From positions 1 to 8,971 of the forward strand of contig CALFUF010000017.1 of assembly GCA_937916405.1 (NCBI GenBank): DNA of 8,971 nucleotides. Reading direction: 5' to 3'. The stretch comes from an uncultured Prevotella sp. (GTDB taxonomy: Bacteria; Bacteroidota; Bacteroidia; Bacteroidales; Bacteroidaceae). Both the position numbers and the translations under genes were made by a program. Positions within the stretch are counted from its first letter, which is position 1. Every line of letters starts with the position of its first letter. The notes beneath the pieces were generated by a model. That model was not told where the DNA came from and made no database searches. It saw only the letters and a program-made list of their open reading frames with translations. Below, piece after piece: positions 1 through 6,947 of this stretch.

Positions 1-73
1 CGTCGTTTCCGATAAGGGTTTAGGGGGTAAAAGTCTTATCTTTTAGGGGGTATAAAGATTATCGGAAGCGACG
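1..73. repeat. 15-bp inverted repeat enclosing a 23-bp-period tandem repeat
   Basis: Positions 1-15 are complementary to positions 59-73 over 15 bp, with one G-T wobble (6 with 68). The 43-nt interior holds two copies of a 22-nt sequence at 19-40 and 42-63, both beginning TTTAGGGGGTA and ending TTATC, 18 of 22 positions identical. GATAAG at 11-16 can also pair with CTTATC at 35-40, so two alternative folds exist. The left arm begins at the first base of the window, so the element may extend further left. It lies about 90 bp upstream of the topA promoter. I do not recognise it; a remnant mobile element, the end of an upstream transcript or a protein-binding site are all possible. Confidence 0.7.
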
Positions 74-165
74 TAAAGTCCTATGGAAAGCGAAGAAAAA
101 GATATGGTTTAGTTAAGAAAAGTAAAAAACTGATATATATATAAGGTGTAATCAAAACTTTTCTC

Positions 166-173
166 TACTTTTG
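166..173 (+). promoter_or_regulatory. topA promoter, Bacteroidetes -7 element
   Basis: TACTTTTG fits the Bacteroidetes primary-sigma -7 consensus TAnnTTTG exactly. No convincing TTTG -33 element is seen about 20 nt upstream, where the sequence is AT-rich. Initiation would fall near position 180, giving a leader of about 22 nt before the ATG at 202. This is the only recognisable promoter ahead of the topA-aroK-speA-argB-sigma series. Confidence 0.65.
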
Positions 174-201
174 CAGCCCGAAACTTAAATGTAACGAGTA
201 T

Positions 202-2514
202 ATGCAAAAGAATTTAGTGATTGTAGAGTCACCTGCCAAGGCAAAGACCATCGAGAAATTTCTGGGTAACGACTTCAAAGTGATGTCCAGCTACGGACAC
301 ATCCGTGACCTGAGGAAGAAGGAGATGAGTATTGACACGACGACCCTCGAACCTGAATATGAGATTCCTGAGGAGAAAGAGAAACTCGTCAAGGAACTGA
401 AGTCTAATGCTAAGAAGGCCGAGAAGATATGGCTTGCATCCGATGAGGACCGTGAGGGAGAAGCCATCTCATGGCACCTCTGTGAGGTCCTTGGACTGGA
501 CGAGGAGAAGACCAACCGAATCGTCTTCCATGAGATTACCAAACCTGCCATCCTGGAGGCTATCGAGCATCCCCGTCATCTGGATATGAACCTGGTGAAC
601 GCCCAGCAGGCACGTCGAGTGCTGGACCGTCTGGTAGGTTTCAAACTCTCACCAGTTCTTTGGCGTAAGGTGAAACCAGCACTCTCCGCCGGTCGTGTGC
701 AGAGTGTCGCTGTCCGTCTGATCGTAGAGCGTGAGCGTGAGATACAAGACTTCAAGAGTGAGCCATTCTATAGTGTGAATGGTATTTTCGCCATCACCAA
801 CGCCGACGGCTCACAGACAGAGGTGAGAGCTCTGCTGGGTACCCGTTTCAAGACCCACGAGGAGGTAGAGCAGTTCCTGGAGAAGTGCAAGGAAGCCACC
901 TTTGAGGTGGAGAGTGTCAGCAAGAAACCGCTGAAGCGCACACCTGCTCCCCCCTTCACGACCTCTACCCTCCAGCAGGAGGCAGCCCGTAAACTGGGTT
1001 TCACCGTCAGTCAGACGATGATGGTGGCACAGCACCTCTATGAGAACGGACGCATCACGTACATGCGTACAGACTCTGTCAACCTCTCCGCATTGTGTAT
1101 CAATGCCAGCAAGGAGGAGATCAAGAAACTCTATGGTGACGAGTATAGCAAGCCCCGCCAGTATCGCACCAGCTCGAAAGGTGCTCAGGAGGCGCATGAG
1201 GCTATCCGTCCCACCTATATGAACCAGACAGAGATAGAGGGTACTACGCAGGAGAAGAAACTCTATGACCTGATTTGGAAACGTACCGCTGCCAGTCAGA
1301 TGGCAGACGCCGAGATAGAGAAGACGACCGCCAATATCTCTATCAGTGGTGTTGACGAGCAGTTCGTCGCCCAGGGTGAGGTCGTGAAATTCGACGGTTT
1401 CATCAAGGTATATCGTGAGTCACTCGATGATGAGGAGTTGCAGGAGGACGAGTTAGGACACATCCTGCCCCCGTTGAAGAAAGGGATGGAGTTGACCCGT
1501 CGTGAGATTCAAGCTACGGAGCGTTTCAGTCAGGGTCCCGTCCGCTATACCGAGGCTTCTCTGGTGCATAAACTGGAGGAACTGGGTATCGGTCGTCCAT
1601 CTACCTACGCCCCCACCATCTCTACCATCCAACAGCGTGAGTATGTACACAAAGGTGATAAGAAAGGTGAGGAGCGTACCTATACCATCGACACCCTGAA
1701 GGGTAAGCAGGTGAAACAGTCGGTCCGCAAGGAGATGGTAGGCTCCGACAAAGGAAAGCTGCTCCCTACCGATATCGGTATCGTGGTGAACGACTTCCTG
1801 ATGCAGCACTTCAAGGAGATCATGGACTATAACTTCACCGCCAAGGTGGAGCATGACTTCGATAAGATCGCTGAGGGCAAGGAGAAATGGACCAGTATGA
1901 TGAAGTCGTTCTACAAGAGTTTCGAGCCTACGGTGGAGAAGACGCTGAATGCCCGTCAGGAGCATAAGGCAGGAGAACGCCAACTGGGTGTCGACCCCAA
2001 GAGCGGACGTCCTGTCTTTGCTAAGATCGGACGTTTCGGACCAGTCATCCAGATAGGTACTGCTGATGATAAAGTGAAACCCCAGTTTGCCCAGCTGCCC
2101 AGTGAGCTGAGCATGGAGACCCTGACGTTGGAGGAGGCTTTGGAACTCTTCAAGCTACCTCGCAACTTAGGAAGCTTTGAGGGTGGTGATGTCATCATCG
2201 GAACAGGACGTTTCGGACCATATATCCTCCATAAGAAGAAGTACACCTCCCTGCCCAAGGGGATGGATCCAATGACAATTACCCTCGACGAAGCAGAGAC
2301 TCTTATCGCCGAGAAACGTCAGCAGGAGGAGAAACGTCATCTGAAGACCTTCACGGAGGATGCTAAGCTGGAGGTGATCGACGGACGCTATGGTCCTTAT
2401 CTCGCTTATAACGGTAAGAACTACCGTCTTCCCAAGAATATGCATGCACGTGCCTCAGAGCTGACCTACGAGGAGTGTATGAACATCGTAAAAGCATCCG
2501 CCAAGAAGAAATGA
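202..2514 (+). CDS. topA: DNA topoisomerase I (type IA)
   Basis: Relaxes negatively supercoiled DNA by cutting one strand through a 5'-phosphotyrosine link. The 770-residue protein starts with the TOPRIM domain: E9 in the VESPAKAKTIE motif and the acidic triad D81, D83, E85 in SDEDREGE bind the metal. The SAGRVQS motif is at 162-168, and the catalytic tyrosine is Y287 in GRITYMRTDS. Instead of the C-terminal zinc fingers of the E. coli enzyme, it ends with about three glycine/aromatic repeats (GRFGPVIQIG, GRFGPYIL and GRYGPYLAY, from about residue 590 on), as in many Bacteroidetes TopA proteins. The ATG at 202 follows the promoter closely and places the conserved N-terminus correctly. Its TGA stop overlaps the aroK start (ATGA). 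It appears complete. Confidence 0.97.
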   Translation: MQKNLVIVESPAKAKTIEKFLGNDFKVMSSYGHIRDLRKKEMSIDTTTLEPEYEIPEEKEKLVKELKSNAKKAEKIWLASDEDREGEAISWHLCEVLGLDEEKTNRIVFHEITKPAILEAIEHPRHLDMNLVNAQQARRVLDRLVGFKLSPVLWRKVKPALSAGRVQSVAVRLIVEREREIQDFKSEPFYSVNGIFAITNADGSQTEVRALLGTRFKTHEEVEQFLEKCKEATFEVESVSKKPLKRTPAPPFTTSTLQQEAARKLGFTVSQTMMVAQHLYENGRITYMRTDSVNLSALCINASKEEIKKLYGDEYSKPRQYRTSSKGAQEAHEAIRPTYMNQTEIEGTTQEKKLYDLIWKRTAASQMADAEIEKTTANISISGVDEQFVAQGEVVKFDGFIKVYRESLDDEELQEDELGHILPPLKKGMELTRREIQATERFSQGPVRYTEASLVHKLEELGIGRPSTYAPTISTIQQREYVHKGDKKGEERTYTIDTLKGKQVKQSVRKEMVGSDKGKLLPTDIGIVVNDFLMQHFKEIMDYNFTAKVEHDFDKIAEGKEKWTSMMKSFYKSFEPTVEKTLNARQEHKAGERQLGVDPKSGRPVFAKIGRFGPVIQIGTADDKVKPQFAQLPSELSMETLTLEEALELFKLPRNLGSFEGGDVIIGTGRFGPYILHKKKYTSLPKGMDPMTITLDEAETLIAEKRQQEEKRHLKTFTEDAKLEVIDGRYGPYLAYNGKNYRLPKNMHARASELTYEECMNIVKASAKKK

Positions 2515-3038
2515 GACGTATCATCCTCATAGGTTACATGGGCTCCGGGAAGACCACAATAGGAAAGGCACTCTCCAAGGAGACCGGTATGATGTTCTAC
2601 GACCTTGACTGGTATATCGAGAGCAGGATGCGTAAGACGGTGGCACAGATCTTCGCCGAGCGTGGTGAGGAGGGATTCCGTCAGATAGAGTATAATATGC
2701 TCCATGAGGTAGCTGAATTTGAGAATGTCATCATCAGCTGTGGCGGAGGAACCCCCTGTTTCTTTGACAACATCGACTACCTGAACCGGCAAGGGGATGT
2801 GTGTTACCTGAAAGCGGCCCCAAAGGTGCTGTATAAGCACCTGCTCATGGGAAAGGTGGAGCGTCCGCTGATCAAAGGGAAGAGTCCTGAGGAGCTCATC
2901 ACCTATATCACTGAGCAGGTTGCAAAACGTGAGGAGTTCTATACCCAGGCACGCTACACGCTGGATGTGAGTCTGATGGATAATTATGAGAAGATACAAA
3001 TCAGCGTAGACGCACTGCGCGAATTATTAAAACTATAG
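2511..3038 (+). CDS. aroK: Shikimate kinase
   Basis: Phosphorylates the 3-hydroxyl of shikimate with ATP, the fifth step towards chorismate and the aromatic amino acids, in the cytoplasm. The 175-residue length is normal for the family. Visible motifs are the Walker A loop GYMGSGKTT (8-16), the D31-L-D33 metal/shikimate site, R57 in GFRQIE and the GGG triplet (78-80) for shikimate binding, the lid region with R118 in ERPLI, and R140 in REEFY. The frame is open upstream to an ATG at 2475, but that would add 12 unconserved residues inside topA. The ATG at 2511 puts the Walker loop at the usual place and overlaps the topA stop as ATGA, suggesting translational coupling. The TAG stop lies inside the first unit of a 9-bp tandem array. 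Confidence 0.96.
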   Translation: MRRIILIGYMGSGKTTIGKALSKETGMMFYDLDWYIESRMRKTVAQIFAERGEEGFRQIEYNMLHEVAEFENVIISCGGGTPCFFDNIDYLNRQGDVCYLKAAPKVLYKHLLMGKVERPLIKGKSPEELITYITEQVAKREEFYTQARYTLDVSLMDNYEKIQISVDALRELLKL

Positions 3039-3068
3039 TCCCTATAGTTCCTATAGTAACTATCAATA
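3032..3068 (+). repeat. 9-bp tandem array at the aroK stop / speA leader
   Basis: Three clear 9-bp units begin with CTATAGT at 3033, 3042 and 3051, and a fourth, decayed unit (CTATCAATA) begins at 3060. Each clear unit is preceded by A or C, giving (A/C)CTATAGTN. The aroK stop codon (3036-3038) is inside the first unit, and the array fills most of the 39-nt gap before speA. CTATAG is itself a palindrome. The same period and the same (A/C)CTA start recur after speA. Confidence 0.85.
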
Positions 3069-3077
3069 GAAGGAAAA

Positions 3078-4970
3078 ATGAAGAAATGGACGATTGAGGA
3101 CTCCAAGGAGCTCTACAACATCAACGGCTGGGGAACCAGCTACTTTGGTATCAACGACAAGGGTAACGTCTTTGTGACTCCTTGTAAGGATGGTACACAA
3201 ATTGATATCCGTGAGGTGATGGACGAACTGTCACTGCGTGATGTCCAGTCTCCTGTTTTATTACGTTTCCCTGATATCCTTGACAACCGTATCGAGAAGA
3301 CATGGAGCTGTTTCAAGAAAGCAGCCAAGGAATATGACTATAAAGGTGAGAACTATGTGGTCTACCCTATCAAGGTCAACCAGATGCAACCTGTTGTCGA
3401 GGAGATCATCTCCCATGGTCGCAAGTTCAATCTGGGTCTTGAAGCGGGTTCGAAGCCGGAGTTGCATGCTGTCATCGCCATGCAGTGTCAGAGCGACTCC
3501 ATCATCATCTGTAACGGCTATAAGGACGAGAGTTATATCGAGCTCGCTTTGCTCGCCCAGAAGATGGGTAAGCAGATATTCATCGTCGTGGAGAAGATGA
3601 ACGAGTTGGAGATTATCGCCCGTGAAGCAAAGAAACTGAATGTGCGTCCTAATATCGGTATACGTATCAAACTCGCTTCCTCTGGTTCTGGTAAGTGGGA
3701 GGAGAGTGGGGGTGACGCCTCTAAGTTCGGACTGACCAGTGCGGAGCTGTTGGAGGCTCTTGAGTTACTGGATAAGAAAGACATGCGTGACTGTCTGCGT
3801 CTGATCCATTTCCATATCGGTAGTCAGATTACGAAGATACGTCGCATCCAGACCGCTTTGCGTGAGGCTTCCCAGTTCTATATCCAACTGCATAAGATGG
3901 GTTATAACGTGGACTTCGTGGATTGTGGTGGTGGACTGGGTGTCGACTATGACGGTACACGCTCTCCATCGAGTGAGAGTTCTGTCAACTACTCCATCCA
4001 GGAGTATGTCAACGACTGTATCTATACCTTTGTGGATGCTGCCAATAAGAACGAGCTGCCGCATCCGAATATCATCACGGAGAGCGGTCGCTCTCTCGCT
4101 GCCCACCATTCTATTCTCGTGATGGATGTCTTGGAGACCGCATCCCTGCCGGAGATGCCGGAGGAGTTCGAGCCGGATGAGAATAGTCATCAGTTGGTGA
4201 AGGACCTTTACGAGATCTGGGATAACCTCTCCCCTCGCAATGTGCTGGAGGACTGGCACGATGCGGAACAGATCCGTGAGGAGGTGCTCGACCTCTTCTC
4301 ACATGGTATCGTTGACCTGAAGACCCGTGCGGAGATTGAGGCGATGTACTGGAGTGTGTGTCATGAGATTCATGCGCTTGCCAAGGGACTGAAACATATC
4401 CCTGAGGAACTGATGAAGATCGACAAGCTGTTGGCAGACAAGTATTTCTGCAACTTCTCCCTGTTCCAGAGTCTCAGTGACTCATGGGCGATCGACCAGG
4501 TGTTCCCTATCATGCCGATTCAACGTCTTGACGAGCGTCCTACCCGTAATGCCACTATTCAGGACATCACCTGCGACAGTGACGGTAAGATTGCTAATTT
4601 CACGACAAACCTGCATAACACCCACTCACTGCCAGTGCATGCGTTGAAGAAGAACGAGACCTATTATCTGGGTGTCTTCCTCGTTGGTGCTTATCAGGAG
4701 ATATTGGGTGACATGCATAACTTGTTCGGTGATACCACCGCAGTGCATATCTCCGTGAAGGACGGCAGTTACCATATCGACCAGATCATCGATGGCGAGA
4801 CGGTAGCCGAGGTGTTGGAGTATGTGCAGTATCAGCCCAAGAAACTCGTCCGCCAGCTGGAGATCTGGGTAGCGAAGAGTGTGAAGCAGGGGAAGATCAC
4901 CCTGGAGGAGGGTAAGGAGTTCCTGAGCAACTATCGCTCCGGACTTTATGGTTACACTTATCTAGAATAA
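3078..4970 (+). CDS. speA: Biosynthetic arginine decarboxylase (PLP-dependent)
   Basis: Decarboxylates L-arginine to agmatine, the entry to polyamine synthesis by the agmatine route. The 630-residue length matches biosynthetic SpeA enzymes, which have the fold-III alanine-racemase-like barrel. K99 in VYPIKVNQMQ is the expected Schiff-base lysine for pyridoxal phosphate. HFHIGSQ (244-250), the glycine-rich DCGGGLGVDYDG (282-293) and ESGR (335-338) are cofactor-binding motifs, and the conserved C-terminal segment NFSLFQSLSDSWAIDQVFP is present. The ATG at 3078 follows AGAAGGAAAA, purine-rich but rather close for a classical Shine-Dalgarno site. It precedes argB, so an arginine consumer sits beside an arginine-synthesis gene. 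No agmatine-processing gene is in the window. The TAA stop falls inside the next 9-bp array. Confidence 0.96.
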   Translation: MKKWTIEDSKELYNINGWGTSYFGINDKGNVFVTPCKDGTQIDIREVMDELSLRDVQSPVLLRFPDILDNRIEKTWSCFKKAAKEYDYKGENYVVYPIKVNQMQPVVEEIISHGRKFNLGLEAGSKPELHAVIAMQCQSDSIIICNGYKDESYIELALLAQKMGKQIFIVVEKMNELEIIAREAKKLNVRPNIGIRIKLASSGSGKWEESGGDASKFGLTSAELLEALELLDKKDMRDCLRLIHFHIGSQITKIRRIQTALREASQFYIQLHKMGYNVDFVDCGGGLGVDYDGTRSPSSESSVNYSIQEYVNDCIYTFVDAANKNELPHPNIITESGRSLAAHHSILVMDVLETASLPEMPEEFEPDENSHQLVKDLYEIWDNLSPRNVLEDWHDAEQIREEVLDLFSHGIVDLKTRAEIEAMYWSVCHEIHALAKGLKHIPEELMKIDKLLADKYFCNFSLFQSLSDSWAIDQVFPIMPIQRLDERPTRNATIQDITCDSDGKIANFTTNLHNTHSLPVHALKKNETYYLGVFLVGAYQEILGDMHNLFGDTTAVHISVKDGSYHIDQIIDGETVAEVLEYVQYQPKKLVRQLEIWVAKSVKQGKITLEEGKEFLSNYRSGLYGYTYLE

Positions 4971-5015
4971 CTAGTAGACCTAGGAAAACTAGTAGAACTA
5001 GAAGTCCTAGGAAAA
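4961..5015 (+). repeat. 9-bp CTAG tandem array at the speA stop / argB leader
   Basis: CTAG recurs exactly every 9 bp at 4962, 4971, 4980, 4989, 4998 and 5007: six units over 54 bp. The five bases between vary, but two unit types recur: CTAGGAAAA twice (4980 and 5007) and CTAGTAGA(C/A) twice (4971 and 4989). Four of the five inner junctions make six-base palindromes (ACTAGT or CCTAGG). The speA TAA stop (4968-4970) is the end of the first unit, and the array fills most of the 55-nt gap before argB. The unit consensus (A/C)CTAGNNNN parallels the (A/C)CTATNNNN array after aroK. Confidence 0.92.
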
Positions 5016-5025
5016 AAGAAAGCAA

Positions 5026-5802
5026 ATGAAAGAAAAACTGACAATAGTAAAAGTCGGAGGAGCTGTGGTCGAGGATGAACTACAGCTCTCTCAGTTGTTA
5101 AAGGACTTTAGTGCCATCGAGGGACGGAAGGTCCTGGTGCATGGTGGTGGCAGACGTGCCACACAAGTAGCGGCTAAACTGGGTATCGAGACGCAGATGG
5201 TGAATGGTCGTCGCATCACGGATGCTGCTATGCTGGAAGTCGTGACGATGGTCTATGGCGGTTTGGTCAACAAGAACCTGGTGGCTCAGTTGCAGGCGAA
5301 CGGGGTGAACGCCCTCGGTCTGACTGGTGCCGACGCTGATGTGATACGCAGTCATAAGCGTCCTTTGAAAGACGGGGTGGACTATGGTTTCGTTGGCGAC
5401 GTTGACAACGTCGCACACCAGACGTTAGGTCATCTGATAGAGGCTGGTATCACTCCTGTGATGGCACCACTGACGCATGATGGTGAGGGACATATCCTCA
5501 ATACCAATGCTGATACGATCGCGTCAGAGACGGCGAAGGCTCTTGCCAAGGACTATGACGTGACCCTCATCTTCTCGTTTGAGAAGAAAGGGGTGCTCAG
5601 CAACCCTGATGATGACGAGTCGGTCATCCCAGTGATTACCCATGAGGACTTCGAGCGATACAAAGCGGATGGCACCATCTCCGGGGGTATGCTGCCGAAG
5701 ATAGAGAATGCGCTCCGTGCTGTGGATGCCGGTGTGGGTAAGGTCATCATCACCCTTGCCACTGCGATTGACGGTCGGCATGGAACAGTGATCAAGAAGT
5801 AA
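5026..5802 (+). CDS. argB: Acetylglutamate (N-acylglutamate) kinase
   Basis: Phosphorylates N-acetyl-L-glutamate, the second step of arginine synthesis. In Bacteroides fragilis the transcarbamylase of this pathway uses a succinylated intermediate, so N-succinylglutamate is a possible substrate here; the sequence alone does not decide. The protein has 258 residues and an amino-acid-kinase fold: K9 in VKVGG, the VHGGG loop (38-42), R63 in NGRRIT, and K225 in SGGMLPKI for phosphoryl transfer. It lacks the extra N-terminal helix of arginine-inhibited hexameric enzymes and has the length of the arginine-insensitive E. coli enzyme, so feedback inhibition by arginine is not expected (inference). The start is an ATG after an A-rich stretch. 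The sigma-factor gene begins only 13 nt after its stop. Confidence 0.95.
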   Translation: MKEKLTIVKVGGAVVEDELQLSQLLKDFSAIEGRKVLVHGGGRRATQVAAKLGIETQMVNGRRITDAAMLEVVTMVYGGLVNKNLVAQLQANGVNALGLTGADADVIRSHKRPLKDGVDYGFVGDVDNVAHQTLGHLIEAGITPVMAPLTHDGEGHILNTNADTIASETAKALAKDYDVTLIFSFEKKGVLSNPDDDESVIPVITHEDFERYKADGTISGGMLPKIENALRAVDAGVGKVIITLATAIDGRHGTVIKK

Positions 5803-5815
5803 TATATTATATAAG

Positions 5816-6322
5816 GTGAAAAGTGTCAGTTTCCGAAACGATATCCTGCCCCTGAAAGACAAGCTCTACAGGTTGGCACTCCGCATCACGCTTAATCCTG
5901 CGGAGGCTGAGGATGTCGTACAGGAGACGATGATCAAGGTGTGGAACCGTCGGGACAACTGGGAGTCGATAGACAACATGGAGGTGTTTTGTATGACCAT
6001 CTGTCGGAACCTCGCTCTGGACAAGACCCGTCACAAGGGTAACCAGACCCTTACCTTGGAGACGGAGATGGAACCTTCTGACAATAGTCATCATGCTAAT
6101 CCTGAGGAGCAGGCAATCCAACAAGACCGCATCCGACTGGTCAGACGACTCATCGACCAACTGCCAGAGAAACAACGTAGCTGTATGCAGTTGAGGGACA
6201 TCGAGGGTAAGAGCTATAAAGACATCGCCACCATCCTTGACATCACGGAAGAGCAAGTGAAAATCAATATCTTCCGGGCACGTCAGACTATCCGAGAACA
6301 ATTCAAGAAAGCAGATCAATAA
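5816..6322 (+). CDS. RNA polymerase sigma factor, ECF (sigma-70) family
   Basis: A 168-residue alternative sigma factor that would direct RNA polymerase to a small set of promoters, usually in response to an envelope or extracellular signal. Region 2 spans about residues 15-75 (LALRITLNPAEAEDVVQET, then VWNRR and RNLALD, core binding and -10 recognition). Region 4 spans about 105-160 (LPEKQRSCMQLRDIEGKSYKDIA, then a helix-turn-helix ending in FRARQTIRE, -35 recognition). There is no region 3, as expected for ECF. The start is taken as GTG at 5816: no in-frame ATG is available until codon 39, inside region 2, and this start gives the familiar Bacteroidetes N-terminus MKSVSFRNDILPLK. The 13-nt gap to argB suggests read-through from the upstream genes. 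An ECF-type promoter follows, and the next gene is its likely anti-sigma factor. Confidence 0.92.
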   Translation: MKSVSFRNDILPLKDKLYRLALRITLNPAEAEDVVQETMIKVWNRRDNWESIDNMEVFCMTICRNLALDKTRHKGNQTLTLETEMEPSDNSHHANPEEQAIQQDRIRLVRRLIDQLPEKQRSCMQLRDIEGKSYKDIATILDITEEQVKINIFRARQTIREQFKKADQ

Positions 6323-6340
6323 AAAAATTTCCGTTTTTCT

Positions 6341-6365
6341 GTAACTTTCCCTTTTCTCATTCGTC
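6341..6365 (+). promoter_or_regulatory. ECF-sigma-type promoter (GTAAC-N16-CGTC)
   Basis: GTAAC at 6341-6345 and CGTC at 6362-6365 are separated by 16 nt, which matches the general ECF promoter pattern of an AAC-containing -35 and a CGTC -10. It lies in the 81-nt gap between the sigma gene and the putative anti-sigma gene, about 40 nt before the latter's ATG. That position fits autoregulation of the downstream gene by the adjacent sigma factor (inference). There is no TAnnTTTG element in the gap. Confidence 0.6.
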
Positions 6366-6376
6366 TTTTATAATGT

Positions 6377-6394
6377 AGGGGTCATAATTCCCCT
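6377..6394 (+). other. Short inverted repeat in the leader of the putative anti-sigma gene
   Basis: AGGGG (6377-6381) and CCCCT (6390-6394) can form a perfect 5-bp stem with an 8-nt loop. It lies just after the ECF-type -10 element and 9 nt before the ATG at 6404, so it would be near the very 5' end of a transcript from that promoter. It could be an mRNA hairpin affecting translation or a small operator. It is short and may be chance. Confidence 0.4.
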
Positions 6395-6403
6395 CAGTAA
6401 GAA

Positions 6404-6892
6404 ATGGATTATAAGTACATCGAACAACTCTTGGAACGCTACTGGACAGCGGAGACCACTCTGGAGGAAGAGGGTATCCTGCGAGCTTTCTTCAGTCAGA
6501 AGGATATTCCTGCTGAGCTGGAGCAGTATCGTGCGCTCTTCGCCTATGAGGCTCAGGAGACAGAGACCCGTCTGTCAGACGATTTCGATGCACGTATCCT
6601 TGCCATGATTGAGGAGGAGCCGCAGACTACCGTCAAGGCTCGTGAGATCTCCATGAAACAGCGTCTCATGCCACTCTTCAAGGCAGCCGCCGTGGTGGCT
6701 ATCATCCTGACAATCGGCGGAGCAATGCAGCGTCCCTGGGATGCCAGCTGGAACGACCCACGTGTCGAGTATGCCAACAGCTACGCCATCGCTGTCGACT
6801 CCGCTGACGTGACACCTATGCAGGCAGAGAATGTCACAGAGATACCAGCAGACAGTGCGAAGGTGATACCCTCAGACGTGGCAAAAGATTAA
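6404..6892 (+). CDS. Putative membrane anti-sigma factor (zinc-less)
   Basis: A 162-residue single-pass membrane protein, not assignable to a named enzyme. The cytoplasmic N-terminal part (about 1-90) is acidic and helical, opening IEQLLERYWTAETTLEEEG, a pattern typical of small proteins encoded next to Bacteroidetes ECF sigma factors. One hydrophobic segment at about 91-108 (LFKAAAVVAIILTIGGA) follows basic residues K85, R87 and K93, predicting N-in topology. The roughly 54-residue outer tail is rich in D, A, P and V and carries two similar motifs, DSADVTP (132-138) and DSAKVIP (150-156). No HxxxCxxC zinc motif is present; the protein has no cysteine or histidine at all. Position after the sigma gene suggests it sequesters that sigma factor at the inner membrane (inference). 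Similar proteins are often annotated only as hypothetical. Confidence 0.8.
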   Translation: MDYKYIEQLLERYWTAETTLEEEGILRAFFSQKDIPAELEQYRALFAYEAQETETRLSDDFDARILAMIEEEPQTTVKAREISMKQRLMPLFKAAAVVAIILTIGGAMQRPWDASWNDPRVEYANSYAIAVDSADVTPMQAENVTEIPADSAKVIPSDVAKD

Positions 6893-6947
6893 CGAGAATT
6901 TTCTATGCTTTCTCTATAAATAATATCATGTTTAGTTAAAACAATCA

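Noticed and set aside
16..50. G-quadruplex or telomere-like TTTAGGG repeat
   Set aside because: Only three G-runs of three or more are present and just two TTTAGGGGG copies; the inverted-repeat description fits better.
139..148. ATATAAGGTG shared between the topA upstream region (139-148) and the sigma-gene start (5809-5818)
   Set aside because: A 10-bp AT-rich match in different contexts (upstream of a promoter versus over a start codon) is likely chance.
1453..1983. Long antisense reading frame (176 codons) opposite topA
   Set aside because: It lies wholly within topA, has no recognisable motif or start context, and is explained by topA codon usage.
2475..2510. Earlier in-frame ATG for aroK at 2475
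   Set aside because: It would add 12 unconserved residues within topA; the start at 2511 overlaps the topA stop and gives the normal N-terminus.
2466..2999. Antisense reading frame (177 codons) opposite aroK
   Set aside because: It mirrors aroK, shows no protein-family features and has no promoter or ribosome-binding context.
5800..5815. Another short tandem array at the argB stop (TAATATA/TTATATA)
   Set aside because: Only two imperfect AT-only units; it does not fit either the 7-bp or the 9-bp consensus.
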